Origin: Limnomonas spitsbergensis
Lineage: Eukaryota > Chlorophyta > Chlorophyceae > Chlamydomonadales
Assembly (NCBI GenBank): GCA_037349105.1
Contig: JAYJMM010000112.1
Location: 5,292,501-5,356,500 of the forward strand
Length of the DNA stretch: 64,000 nucleotides
Direction of reading: 5' to 3'
Both the position numbers and the translations under genes were made by a program. Positions 32,931 to 44,067 of this stretch are shown here, one piece after another. Position 1 is the stretch's first letter, and every line of letters begins with the position of its first letter. The notes below the pieces were generated by a model, which was not told the origin of the DNA, did not search any database, and was given only the letters and a program-made list of their open reading frames with translations.

Positions 32931-33560
32931 TGGCCGTCCCTAGCCGGCCATGAGTCTAAGAGTGGCCGGTAGGGTGGACGGAATTTTCTCAGAACAAGTG
33001 AGCTTGAGCCTTTTTTACATTTCACGAAAAATCACGTCGAGCAGGATAGAATTGTCGTAGGCTACCGGTAGCCAGACTCGGCATAATCCTTTGGCAACTG
33101 TCTGTTTAAAGGCCTGCCATTGCCTTCTTATACTTAGAGTCTGTAGTTTTGTGATCTTACAATAGGCCGACTCCATTGTGCTATGATTGTATCAAGATGT
33201 AAGCAGCGATTCACCTTCGTGTCCCCGACTCCCCGGTCTCCGCTCACTCCCGTGTTCAAGCAGCAGTGACACTGTGAAGTTGTTGTGAAGTTTTTACAGT
33301 CCAACAGAGCATCCCACTTGATGCATGGGACATGTGCCCGTAAACCGGTACAGGCACTTCATACACTAGGACATAAAGCGAAAACCAGTGCCCCCCCTGG
33401 GCAAGCAACTAGCACACAACCACGACAGTGGCGTGGGAATGAACCCCATATTGCAGAAGATAAGCCCTAGCCATAAAACACGACTTGGGGTGCAAAGAGT
33501 TCGATTGAGCACCGCGTAGAGAGTAAGGGGAGAGTTTTGGCAAAGTTTTGAGATGATTCC
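32931..33560. other. Gene-free spacer left of the LINE
   Basis: Contains an imperfect inverted repeat near 32935-32985 (CCTAGCCGGCCA / TGGCCGGTAGGG). No coding similarity was found. It probably includes the LINE 3' UTR toward 33500-33600. Confidence 0.35.
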
Positions 33561-33603
33561 CTCTTTTCATCATACACTGAAAGATAAAACAACCAAATTT
33601 CGT

Positions 33604-34875
33604 TCAGAATACATGTGCATAATCCGCTGCATTTAGTTTGCCCCACACTCCATTTGCGTACCGTTTCATGGCCTCATCCTCGTCCTCTAGGAAATTATGC
33701 AAAGTAAGGTTAAACTGAAAACGAAGGTCTGTATAGAACGGGCAGTAAATCATGTGAAGCTCATCCTCCTGACATTGAAGATTGCAACATCTACAAATCC
33801 TCTCGCTACGAGGCACACAAGGATTCTCAAAGCGCCCCGTCTCAACATTTAGCCAATGCGACCCCATCCGATACCGGGCTACAGCGAAAATAATATTAGG
33901 CTTACTCAAATTGTACCAGAAAGTCTCCTTCACATCACGCTTAATTTGGAACCACTTAGAGAACGTAAACAATTTGAACCCCGAGCGTTCTGAGTCAGGA
34001 GTAGCACGTATTGACAGGGCCGTACGTGGCATGTCCCTGGAAATTTTGGAAAGCCACTGATCCCTAGCTGAATTCACAACGACCTCAATATCCAAAGAGG
34101 TATTGGCGGAAGCAGTCCATAAATCAATGCCCTGAGTCATCAATATCGTAGACAGAAAACCAGTCCAACAAAGTGAAGTGCCAAAGAGTCAAAAGTGAAG
34201 TGCCAAAGAGTCAAAAATATGACATTTAATGTGAACATTGTGTATGTCAAGCTCATGACATCTCCGGACCATCCCTCCATACAAAGCTGCCCTCCCCTTG
34301 TTGACACAACGTCTACCTGTTCCCTTCATACCCTCTGCCTCATCAAATAACATACACAAGTAGATGAAAAAGGGCTTAATATCAAAAACACTTCCGTCAT
34401 AAGACAGAGATGCCAAATGACGGCAATATTTCTGGTTAAAAACAACTGCTTCAGATTTTTTTTATATTGATTGTCAAGGCATTGTGGCGACAAAAAATAT
34501 GGAGAGCATCAAGAAGTTTTTGCAGATCATCCGGCGATTCAGCGAATAACACCAGATCATCAGCATAAAGTAAAACTCTGACCAAAGCATGTAAAAGACG
34601 GGCGCCAATATCAGGGCACTCACTTGCGACAAACTTCTCGAAACGGTCGATAAACAGTTCAAACAATAGAGGGGACAGCGGGTCTCCTTGTTTAACACCC
34701 ATAAAGGAGGATAAACTATCTCCCAGTTTACCACCAACCCGTACACGGATTTTTACATCCTGATACATCTCCTTCAAACTTTCTAAAATCCGGCCGTGCA
34801 CGCCCATGCTCTGTAATCTCCGCCACAGTAAATCTCTGTCAATGCAGGCATATGCCTTCCTAAAATCAATGAAAA
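33604..34875 (-). mobile_element. 5'-truncated, decayed LINE (non-LTR retrotransposon)
   Basis: The minus strand encodes reverse-transcriptase motifs: FIDFRKAYACIDR (34790-34870), GVKQGDPLSPLLFELFIDRF, and the catalytic VLLYADDLVLF (about 34560). A C-terminal region follows, with RMGSHWLNVETGRFENPC and a zinc-knuckle CRCCNLQCQEDELH (33740-33870). The N-terminal endonuclease and early RT motifs are absent, because sequence from about 34872 rightward is satellite unit with a TGTGT microhomology at the junction, typical of 5' truncation. The frame is broken near 34455 (A-run) and by a 22-bp tandem duplication (AGTGAAGTGCCAAAGAGTCA core) at about 34173-34216. Not capable of autonomous mobility. 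Confidence 0.85.
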
Positions 34876-35327
34876 CACATTGAATGATGGTTTTCCGACG
34901 GTTGGCATGCTGCAATATCCCGGATCGGCCCACCGGGATCCGCCACAAATTGTTATTGGAGAGCATCCGTGTCCTAGCGCTTTAAACTTGGACGTACACC
35001 GTCGGAACGACCCCATTGATTGATGATTTTTAAAAAACAACAATCACGGTTGGAAATTTAAACGTTAGCAATGGCACTTGTATGTTGGGCTCATGCATGG
35101 AGTCCTTAATGATGGGCTCAATTGCCCAGTAGCACCGCGTAATGAACGCGGGCCCGTCCTTCATGGGCTCCTATATTTTGGTTTCCATATTCCGTTGGCG
35201 ATATGATGAAAGGAGGTGTTGCTTGTTTTTTTATTATTAATTACTTCGTTGTAGTCTTGTTTTGCTTCCATAACATACGGTTCCCATCCCACTTGTTCCC
35301 GTTGTGCTATGTTTGCTTTGCTACCAA
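34876..35327. repeat. Satellite unit segment between LINE and CACTA-like element
   Basis: Matches array positions 40864-41435 (CATTGAATGATG to TTGCTACCAA) with more substitutions than the main array copies and a ~110-bp deletion after ACTTGTATGT. It is continued after the transposon at 37955. Confidence 0.9.
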
Positions 35328-37954
35328 CACTCCGCAAAAGGACCACTCGTCCCAGGGCGTCCCAGAGGCATCCCACGTCCCACCTGGGACGCCCGCCTGG
35401 GATGCCTCTGGGACGTCTCCTATATTTCATTTTGTCCATGGACGCGTCTCAGACACGTCCCGGAATGGGACGTGGGACGCGTCTCAGACTTGTCCCATGT
35501 GGGATGCGTCTGGGATGCATCCCACATGCGCACATGATGCGTGCTGGGATGAAGTCTAGGATGCATGTGGAGACGTCCGCCATGATGCATGCCGGTGTGA
35601 GAGAGAGCTAGGACGCATACTGGGATGCATCCTGTCACTGAGACGTCAGTTGGGATGCAAGCTAGGATGAATACTGGGACGGCTGCTGGGATGTCCCATT
35701 ATCTTGTCAATATGCATATTAGGTAGCTTGGGACAGTCATGGGATGTCATGGGATGCTTTGCAACCAATTACGTATTTACAATTTGGGGCTTAAAGCAAC
35801 CTATCATCTTCATAATTCTACTAGTCTAGATGTTCTACCTAATGGACAATATATTAATCATGTTACACCCCAAGCCCTGCTCAAAAAGGCACAGCGTGGG
35901 TGCCCAACTGTCCGAGTAGAAAAAAAGTGACAGTTCATGCACACAACAGATGAAGAAATTTTGAGGCATCATGATCTGAGTCTGATTCAGCAAGCTACGT
36001 TGGAAGCTAACAAGATCCCGTTTGCACCCGGGCCATTGGTTCGGCTACCGGCTTATGGCGAGACTGACGCCTTCTTCTTCACAGCCTTCCTCCCTTGGCA
36101 GGCTTTTCCACCACCACCTTAGCAAGCAAGACGAAAGTATATCTCAGAGTTTGCACAAGGAAATATCAATGCATGCACATGAAAACAATGTATTTGTGCA
36201 TCGGAAATGGCCAAAGTTCAGTTAGCAAGAAATAATTGTGCATCACCTCTGCAACACCCCATTCACATGCACCGAGCCACTGACCTTGAGCTTCTTGGTT
36301 TCATTCACCATTTCCACCTAGAAAAGAAAGCAAGTGTGTCAGCATTCTTCATAATACACAGAAACAGTATCCATGCATGCGCATAGACACCTGCCAAGCT
36401 GATTAGTACCTTGGCAATATTCTTGTTCCCATGCATATTTTCCTCGACATGGCACCGCCTCATGCTCTCTTATGATGGCGCCCATCTCCTGAGGTGCAGA
36501 AAAGGAAGACATAGATTGGTTTAATGAGGCACATGCATTGCTTTCACGATTTGCCATTCAATCACAATGATGTGTTCAACATGGCTTACCTCAGCCAGCT
36601 TGATGAGCAGTCCAGGGTTTGGTGCATTCATTCATTCGCAGCCAATTTTCTGCAGAGGGCGGCTACAGCCTTCACCATAGTTGCTGCATCTGAGGCACCT
36701 GCAGAAATTACGGTCCATGTTACAGTCAGGGGTATATAAAGCATTTTCATCCTCATGCCTAGGATGGCAAGAAGGTCTGACAGGTTACTAGTCGGGTCAC
36801 ATCCAGAGTCTAGATACATTTCAAAAACGATATCACCTTAAGATGTCCTTGATCTTCTCGCAATGGTGAGATCCAGAAGCCTTTGACGCCCATATCTTCG
36901 CGTCAGCAGTAGAGGCACCGTAGGGCAATGAACCGCCAGCGGATAAATGATCCTGAAAACAATGGCCAACAATGTGAATAACAAGACAAGGCTCTCCAAA
37001 ACTGGATCCTGTCTTATCTACGCCTCCAAAGAACAAGACGCAATGGCTCTCTCACCATTTCGCTGCTTGCCAAAGGCATATGTCCCGCTGTCTTTGCATA
37101 TCTTCTGTTGGTCGCAGCATCAACGCAGCCATCCAAGCGGTCGTGGCCTTTTCACATCTACGCCGTGCGTGGTCAAATTCTGGCCCTTGTCAGCGTCGGT
37201 TGAGCTTTAGAATTAACTAAGGGCGTGGAGTATGTAGAACATAATAATGTATTGAACTGCTGTCAAAATATGTAGCCATGCTCCAGGAAGTCGAATCAAC
37301 GACCCAGAGACGCAGCGGTATGTGTGGGAGCGTGCGGCCAGGTGTGGGCTTTAAATACGAACAAAGGGGCGACAGAGGCTTACAGTGCTTAATTGCTTAC
37401 TCCTTTCTTTTCCTTTGCCTTGGATTCAAAAGTTACACCTGCCCCAGTCGGGGGTGTAGGTTGGGGGTGTAGCTTCGGTGTGTCGGGATGACACCCAGGA
37501 TGGCGCCCGGGATGCTTCACGGCGATATGGCCAACGTATGATCTTCTGGCAAGGAAAGAGTGCACATTTGCAAAACATATCGATGTAATGTCAGCCCTGG
37601 TGAAAACCGCAAGTTCAAAGGGCATCGGGGGGGGGGGGGGGGTAGGTTGGGGGGTGTAGCTTCGGTCTGTCGGGATGACACCTAGGATGACACCTAGGAT
37701 GGCACCCTGGGATGTTCACTGTGATGTGGTAAAAATACTGTCCCCTTGCATGCATAAGGCGTGCACGCACATATTATGATAATAATAATAAGTTGGGAAC
37801 GTGCACAGCAGCGCAGAAGGCTTCTATCACCATCAGTAGAAATCATCCCAGGAGGACATCCCAGCCCTGGTACGCCACCCACGATACGGGATGCACGTGT
37901 TTCATGCCAGGATGCCCTGGGACGCCCCGGGACGTCAGGTCGTTCTGCGGAGTG
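35328..37954. mobile_element. CACTA-like (EnSpm/CMC) transposon, 2627 bp
   Basis: Inserted in a satellite unit with a 3-bp duplication CAA (35325-35327, 37955-37957). The ends begin CACTCCGCA on both strands (left CACTCCGCAAAAGGACC; right reverse-complement CACTCCGCAGAACGACC). CACTN termini, 3-bp target duplication and dense subterminal GGGACG/CGTCCC motifs (35340-35720 and 37660-37940) are EnSpm hallmarks. Removing element plus one CAA, together with the hAT-like element at 38473, leaves a unit spacing of exactly 2231 bp, the length of a unit class seen downstream. Interior frames (for example 35739-36122 +) show no recognisable transposase, so it is probably non-autonomous or degenerate. 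Confidence 0.8.
37620..37642. repeat. G homopolymer run
   Basis: About 17 consecutive G residues inside the CACTA-like element. It lies between two copies of a GTAGGTTGGGGGTGTAGCTT then CGGT(G/C)TGTCGGGATGACACC segment (about 37457 and 37643). Confidence 0.9.
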
Positions 37955-38472
37955 CAACTTACCATCGCCTGTCTAATACGGATTGGAGATTCTATACAAC
38001 CGGAGCATGGCAGCCTTTATTAATTATGGTTGCCGTTGTGCGGTCCGCAATCAGTACATCATGTGCCGATGGTGCGACAATCCTAGCATAGAAACCCCAC
38101 AACGTGCGGCGCTCGACGAAAATGCCACGTTGCCTCGCACCGTTCTTTGGCGTACCGCACTAAGCCCGCGGCGGGGAATCGAATCCGTTGCTCTCGCTGA
38201 AGCTCACGCCCTCAAACGCTGGACAGCCACACACTATTTGGTGTCATGACAGCCACACATCGCCGCGACGGGGAATCGAACCCCGGTCTCCCGCGCTCTG
38301 GTGAGAAGAGTGATTTGTTACTCCCGCTGACAGGCGGGGATAATTACCATTATACGATCGCGACTTTGCTGATGGTCAGCTGCACCTTTCCCGGGCCACT
38401 GATTACACCCATACAAGGGCGCCGACGCGCAAGGAGGTGACGAGGCACATTACAGCCCAACTACCGTAAATG
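37955..38472. repeat. Satellite unit segment between the two transposons
   Basis: Right-hand part of the interrupted first unit, from CAACTTACCATCGCC to CTACCGTAAATG. It includes the first complete tRNA-Asp gene of the array. Continued after the hAT-like element at 39716. Confidence 0.95.
38261..38364 (-). tRNA. tRNA-Asp(GTC), 32-nt intron, array copy 1
   Basis: Minus-strand cloverleaf: acceptor GTCGCGA pairs with TCGCGGC (one G-U), discriminator G; D arm GTAT-AATGGTAA-TTAT; anticodon stem CCCGC/GCGGG with loop CTGTCA|C and anticodon GTC; variable AGAC; T arm CGGGG-TTCGATT-CCCCG. The mature length is 72 nt. A 32-nt intron (GCGGGAG...CCAGAG) sits after A37, the canonical nuclear tRNA intron site. 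The internal B box GGTTCGATTCC is perfect and the A box is reasonable. It resembles plant tRNA-Asp (5' GTCG..., GTATAGTGGTAA D arm, G discriminator). CCA is not encoded. There is no TTTT soon after the 3' end. The D stem has one T-T mismatch. Confidence 0.93.
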
Positions 38473-39715
38473 CAGGGTAACCCGGTACGGAAACACGGTA
38501 CGGGAATACGGTGCGGTACGGTACGGATACGGTACGGGCAAAAGGGACAATATGGTAGGGCAATACGGTCCAAGATTTTTTCGCATTTTCAACGCTCTGA
38601 ACAGCAGGATCCACACAGAGAAACACATGCATGCAACACCCCCATGACTGTTCGCCCCCATGCACATCCTGACATACTGCATGGCTGCATGACAGCCCCC
38701 ATGCAAATTTGCATGGCCCCCAAATAAACACCTAGGATCTCCATGCATGCTTGCAGATTTACCATGCTGACATGCTAGGGGAAAATATGATCATTGATTC
38801 AATCCCAAACTCCTCACACATCGCCATTACAATGTTCCAACATGCCATTCAGCATTTGAGTAATTCAGCCAGTCCATATAAACGCTACCCACCAGCATGG
38901 CACATGAAATTTTGCATGCATGAATATAGCAATAGAAACAAGAGGCCTCAGAATCACCTTGCATAGTTGCTGAGTTGCATCATTACATGGCATGCATGGA
39001 AATCACTTCGTAAGGAGACACGGAGCTCCTGTGTCTTGCCTCCCTCATGGGAGTCCTGGACACGGATGCTCCCACTACTCCTAGCCTCCTCCCTCCATGT
39101 ACGGTATGCAGCTTTGGATTGTGACTTGGCGCCAAGTTGTGTCTTATTGCCACTGAGTATTGGAGTAGACATGGACTTTTACGAGCAACGAATGCCTCTT
39201 TACCTCTGGAAGCGAGCGAGCTTACGTAGATTTTGATGTCCTGGAGGTGTGGACTGTGAACTTTGTGGACTTGCCAGACGAGGGAGACGATTACACGACA
39301 TCACCGCTGTATGCATGTATCACCCGTCCTAATAACGCCTTACCCTTTTACACGCCGCAACTTGTCCTGCTATGCCCGCGAGGTGATTTGTAAATCGCAT
39401 AGTCCCGACGATCATCTTATCGCTAAATTTACATCGCCCACTCTTGGCCTGGCCAGCCTTCGATGATGACGCACGGCTGCAAAATCCAATGCGCATCAGC
39501 CGTGTACGCTGCCTTCCTAGGACTTGTTCTCAGCGCTGCCCCTACGACCATCCTGATAATATCTGATATGTCTGACTGGTCTGTGCACTTATGCTCCCAT
39601 GCAGTCATGCAGTGCAGGAAATGGCGGCCGTACTTGGCCGTGTTGCAAACGGTACGGTGCGGTACGGATACGGTACGGGATTTTAGGCCAATACGGCCCG
39701 TACTAGGTAACCCTG
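38473..39715. mobile_element. Non-autonomous hAT-like transposon, 1243 bp
   Basis: Flanked by the 8-bp duplication CGTAAATG (38465-38472, 39716-39723). The terminal inverted repeats are short: left CAGGGTAACC, right reverse-complement CAGGGTTACC. Clusters of GGTACGG occur subterminally at both ends (38490-38540 and about 39650-39690). Deleting the element plus one duplication makes the tRNA-to-tRNA distance 38261-41738 exactly 2226 bp, the same as the next three intervals, which confirms the boundaries. No transposase frame is recognised inside. Confidence 0.9.
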
Positions 39716-40529
39716 CGTAAATGGACATGGGGTATGCACAACAAAACATTTGGTACTTTTGTAATCCGTCGCGCAACAAAAAAACAATTTATAAACGGCC
39801 GCGCCGCAACGGCGAACATTTAATTTGATTTAATGCCGCGCACCCCTTGATTTGATTTTGCGTCACGCATCAGTTACAATACAAATAATTTCCGTCCGCG
39901 CAGCTCTTTCAGCCGGTAAAGTAATACTCAGTCAAAACCCTCGTTTGATGCTAGGAAGGACAAAACAAAGTCAGGTATACTCAGCATAGTCATCGTCCAC
40001 CACCGCTGGTTCATTTAGCGCCTCCAGTTCCGAGCCCTCTGGAGAAGACCACCTTGTCAGGTTCTTGGCCTCAGGAAACGTTTGGTTGTTGGGGCCTCGA
40101 AACGTCAAGTATAGTCAGCACCCGTCACTGCCCCAAGGATCGAGCTTCGCAATAGTGAATGGCGTGAGGATCACTAAACGGATGTCGAATCAATCATTCG
40201 TGCGCTAGCGTGCATTGTTTTTTATACTTGCTGTTTTTATTTCGCAAATGTTTATTAATAGCGCGCACCCCCCGAATAGTTGTTGCGGCACTTGAACTCA
40301 CACTCCGCGCAACGGCGAATTTCGAATTATTATTAGCTTTTAGCCATGTTTGCGCTTACCTATCATCAATTAATTATTGAGCGAGGCCGGTACGTCGCCT
40401 TTCAAAAATGAACAACACGCAGAAGTTAGAGAAGGTATCATCGACAATCGCAACCGAATGTGCACCAGCCCGTACAATCCCAAGGCGTGTTGCCTTAGAC
40501 GGCCTCACCGCCAAAGCGCCAACTCCCTT

Positions 40530-40717
40530 GCACGAGGGACACAGGATACGGGCCGTTTAGACAGACACAAAAACGTATTGTATTGTTTTGTATCGACACG
40601 GTCCACTATGGTGCACCGACTGGAAACCCACACTTGTGTCCCGTATTGGCCAAAATACCCGTATGGTATCGGATTGTACCGTGTCGTATTACCATATTCC
40701 GCACCCTGTGTCCGTGC
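40530..40717. repeat. Inverted-repeat (MITE-like) element inside each array unit
   Basis: Ends GCACGAGGGACACAGGATAC (left) and reverse-complement GCACGGACACAGGGTGCGG (right) bound about 188 bp containing ATACGG/CCGTAT motifs like those of the hAT-like element at 38473. It is present at the same place in all units, so it predates array amplification. No target duplication is evident. Confidence 0.55.
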
Positions 40718-41639
40718 GGGCTCCACTAGTCCATAGCATTCGAGCTCGGAAACTGGCGAGATTGCGGCGGCCATGCAGAAGTCTCGAAATCCTTCATTCC
40801 CACGCTCTTCTATGCGCTCATTTACCTTGTGTGTACAAAGGTGCACATATATAGAGTACACATTGAATGATGTTTTTCCGACGTTTGGCATGCTGCAATA
40901 TTCCGGATCGGCCCACCGGGATCGGCCACAAATTGTTATTGGAGAGCATCCGTGTCCTAGCGCGTTAGACTTGGACGTACACCGTCGGTGCGACCCCATT
41001 GATTGATGAATTATTAAAAACAACAATCACGGTTGGAAATTTGATCGTTAGCAGGGGCACTTGTATGTGAATAATTATAAATTGGTAACGCCCTAAGGCA
41101 CCCGCATTTCCATTTTTGACAAACGGCGTGTGAGTATTTCCGCTCGGAGGTGTGGGCCTCCAATCCTAGTGGAGCAGCTGGGCCTTTTCACCGCTCCTCT
41201 CATGCATGGAGTCCTTAATGTTGGGCTCAATTGCCTAGTAGCATCACGTAATGAACGCGGGCCCGTCCTTCATGGGCTCCTATATGTTGGTTTCCATATT
41301 CCGTTGGCGATACGATGAAAGGAGGTGTTGCTTGTTTTTTTTTTATTAATTACTTCGTTGTAGTCTTGTTTTGCTTCCATAACATACGGTACCATCCCAC
41401 TTGTTCCCGTTGTGCTATGTTTGCTTTGCTACCAACTTACCATCGCCTGTCTAATACGGATTGGAGAATCTATACAACCGGAGCATGGCAGCCTTTATTA
41501 ATTATGGTTGCCGTTGTGCGGTCGGCAATTAGTACATCATGTGCCGATGGTGCGACAATCCTAGCATAGAAACCCCACAACGTACGGCGCTCGACGAAAA
41601 TGCCACGTTGCCTCGCACCGTTCTTTGGCGCACCGCACT

Positions 41640-41737
41640 TAGCCGCGGCGGGGAATCGAATCCGTTGCTCTCGCTGAAGCTCACGCCCTCAAACGCTGGA
41701 CATCCACACACTATTTGGTGTCATGACAGCCACACAT
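41640..41737 (-). other. Second tRNA-like 3' end downstream of tRNA-Asp (each unit)
   Basis: About 65 nt after each tRNA-Asp the minus strand reads GGATTCGATTCCCCGCCGCGGCT, a B-box-like sequence followed by CCGCGGC. That heptamer can pair with GTCGCGG at the tRNA-Asp 3' boundary. The would-be T stem pairs poorly and no convincing anticodon arm forms, so this is at best a decayed tRNA or a tRNA-derived element. Shown for the copy 2 unit; it occurs in every unit. Confidence 0.3.
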
Positions 41738-41841
41738 CGCCGCGACGGGGAATCGAACCCCGGTCTCCCGCGCTCTGGTGAGAAGAGTGATTTGTTACTC
41801 CCGCTGACAGGCGGGGATAATTACCATTATACGATCGCGAC
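41738..41841 (-). tRNA. tRNA-Asp(GTC), 32-nt intron, array copy 2
   Basis: Sequence identical to copy 1 across exons and intron. The first TTTT on the transcribed strand lies about 138 nt beyond the 3' end. Confidence 0.93.
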
Positions 41842-43963
41842 TTTGCTGATGGTCAGCTGCACCTTTCCCGGGCCACTGATTACACCCATACAAGGGCGCC
41901 GACGCGCAAGGAGGTGACGAGGCACATTACAGCCCAACTACCGTAAATGGACATGGGGTATGCACAACAAAACATTTGGTACTTTTGTAATCCGTCGCGC
42001 AACAAAAAAACAATTTATAAACGGCCGCGCCGCAACGGCGAACATTTAATTTGATTTAATGCCGCGCACCCCTTGATTTGATTTTGCGTCACGCATCAGT
42101 TACAATACAAATAATTTCCGTCCGCGCAGCTCTTTCAGCCGGTAAAGTAATACTCAGTCAAAACCCTCGTTTGATGCTAGGAAGGACAAAACAAAGTCAG
42201 GTATACTCAGCATAGTCATCGTCCTCCACCGCTGGTTCATTTAGCGCCTCCAGTTCCGAGCCCTCTGGAGAAGACCACCTTGTCAGGTTCTTGGCCTCAG
42301 GAAACGTTTGGTTGTTGGGGCCTCGAAACGTCAAGTATAGTCAGCACCCGTCACTGCCCCAAGGATCGAGCTTCGCAATAGGGAATGGCGTGAGGATCAC
42401 TAAACGGATGTCGAATCAATCATTCGTGCGCTAGCGTGCATTGTTTTTTATACTTGCTGTTTTTATTTCGCAAATGTTTATTAATAGCGCGCACCCCCCG
42501 AATAGTTGTTGCGGCACTTGAACTCACACTCCGCGCAACGGCGAATTTCGAATTATTATTAGCTTTTAGCCATGTTTGCGCTTACCTATCATCAATTAAT
42601 TATTGAGCGAGGCCGGTACGTCGCCTTTCAAAAATGAACAACACGCAGAAGTTAGAGAAGGTATCATCGACAATCGCAACCGAATGTGCACCAGCCCGTA
42701 CAATCCCAAGGCGTGTTGCCTTAGACGGCCTCACCGCCAAAGCGCCAACTCCCTTGCACGAGGGACACAGGATACGGGCCGTTTAGACAGACACAAAAAC
42801 GTATTGTATTGTTTTGTATCGACACGGTCCACTATGGTGCACCGACTGGAAACCCACACTTGTGTCCCTTATTGGCCAAAATACCCGTATGGTATCGGAT
42901 TGTACCGTGTCGTATTACCATATTCCGCACCCTGTGTCCGTGCGGGCTCCACTAGTCCATAGCATTCGAGCTCGGAAACTGGCGAGATTGCGGCGGCCAT
43001 GCAGAAGTCTCGAAATCCTTCATTCCCACGCTCTTCTATGCGCTCATTTACCTTGTGTGTACAAAGGTGCACATATATAGAGTACACATTGAATGATGTT
43101 TTTCCGACGTTTGGCATGCTGCAATATTCCGGATCGGCCCACCGGGATCGGCCACAAATTGTTATTGGAGAGCATCCGTGTCCTAGCGCGTTAGACTTGG
43201 ACGTACACCGTCGGTGCGACCCCATTGATTGATGAATTATTAAAAACAACAATCACGGTTGGAAATTTGATCGTTAGCAGGGGCACTTGTATGTGAATAA
43301 TTATAAATTGGTAACGCCCTAAGGCACCCGCATTTCCATTTTTGACAAACGGCGTGTGAGTATTTCCGCTCGGAGGTGTGGGCCTCCAATCCTAGTGGAG
43401 CAGCTGGGCCTTTTCACCGCTCCTCTCATGCATGGAGTCCTTAATGTTGGGCTCAATTGCCTAGTAGCATCACGTAATGAACGCGGGCCCGTCCTTCATG
43501 GGCTCCTATATTTTGGTTTCCATATTCCGTTGGCGATACGATGAAAGGAGGTGTTGCTTGTTTTTTTTTTATTAATTACTTCGTTGTAGTCTTGTTTTGC
43601 TTCCATAACATACGGTACCATCCCACTTGTTCCCGTTGTGCTATGTTTGCTTTGCTACCAACTTACCATCGCCTGACTAATACGGATTGGAGAATCTATA
43701 CAACCGGAGCATGGCAGCCTTTATTAATTATGGTTGCCGTTGTGCGGTCGGCAATTAGTACATCATGTGCCGATGGTGCGACAATCCTAGCATAGAAACC
43801 CCACAACGTACGGCGCTCGACGAAAATGCCACGTTGCCTCGCACCGTTCTTTGGCGCACCGCACTTAGCCGCGGCGGGGAATCGAATCCGTTGCTCTCGC
43901 TGAAGCTCACGCCCTCAAACGCTGGACAGCCACACACTATTTGGTGTCATGACAGCCACACAT

Positions 43964-44067
43964 CGCCGCGACGGGGAATCGAACCCCGGTCTCCCGCGCT
44001 CTGGTGAGAAGAGTGATTTGTTACTCCCGCTGACAGGCGGGGATAATTACCATTATACGATCGCGAC
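43964..44067 (-). tRNA. tRNA-Asp(GTC), 32-nt intron, array copy 3
   Basis: Identical to copy 1 in exons, intron and internal promoter boxes. Like copies 1, 2 and 4 it lacks a nearby TTTT. Confidence 0.93.

Noticed and set aside
40505..41026. Recurrent 173-codon minus frame in array units (also 119-, 88-, 84- and 77-codon plus frames)
   Set aside because: Interrupted in the 42.9- and 45.1-kb units. Differences between copies are mostly amino-acid changing, the frame crosses the inverted-repeat element, and there is no domain similarity.
40300..41400. 5S rRNA or U6 snRNA in the satellite unit
   Set aside because: I looked for conserved 5S (box A/C region) and U6 (ACAGAGA) signatures and found none; only the tRNA-Asp is supported.
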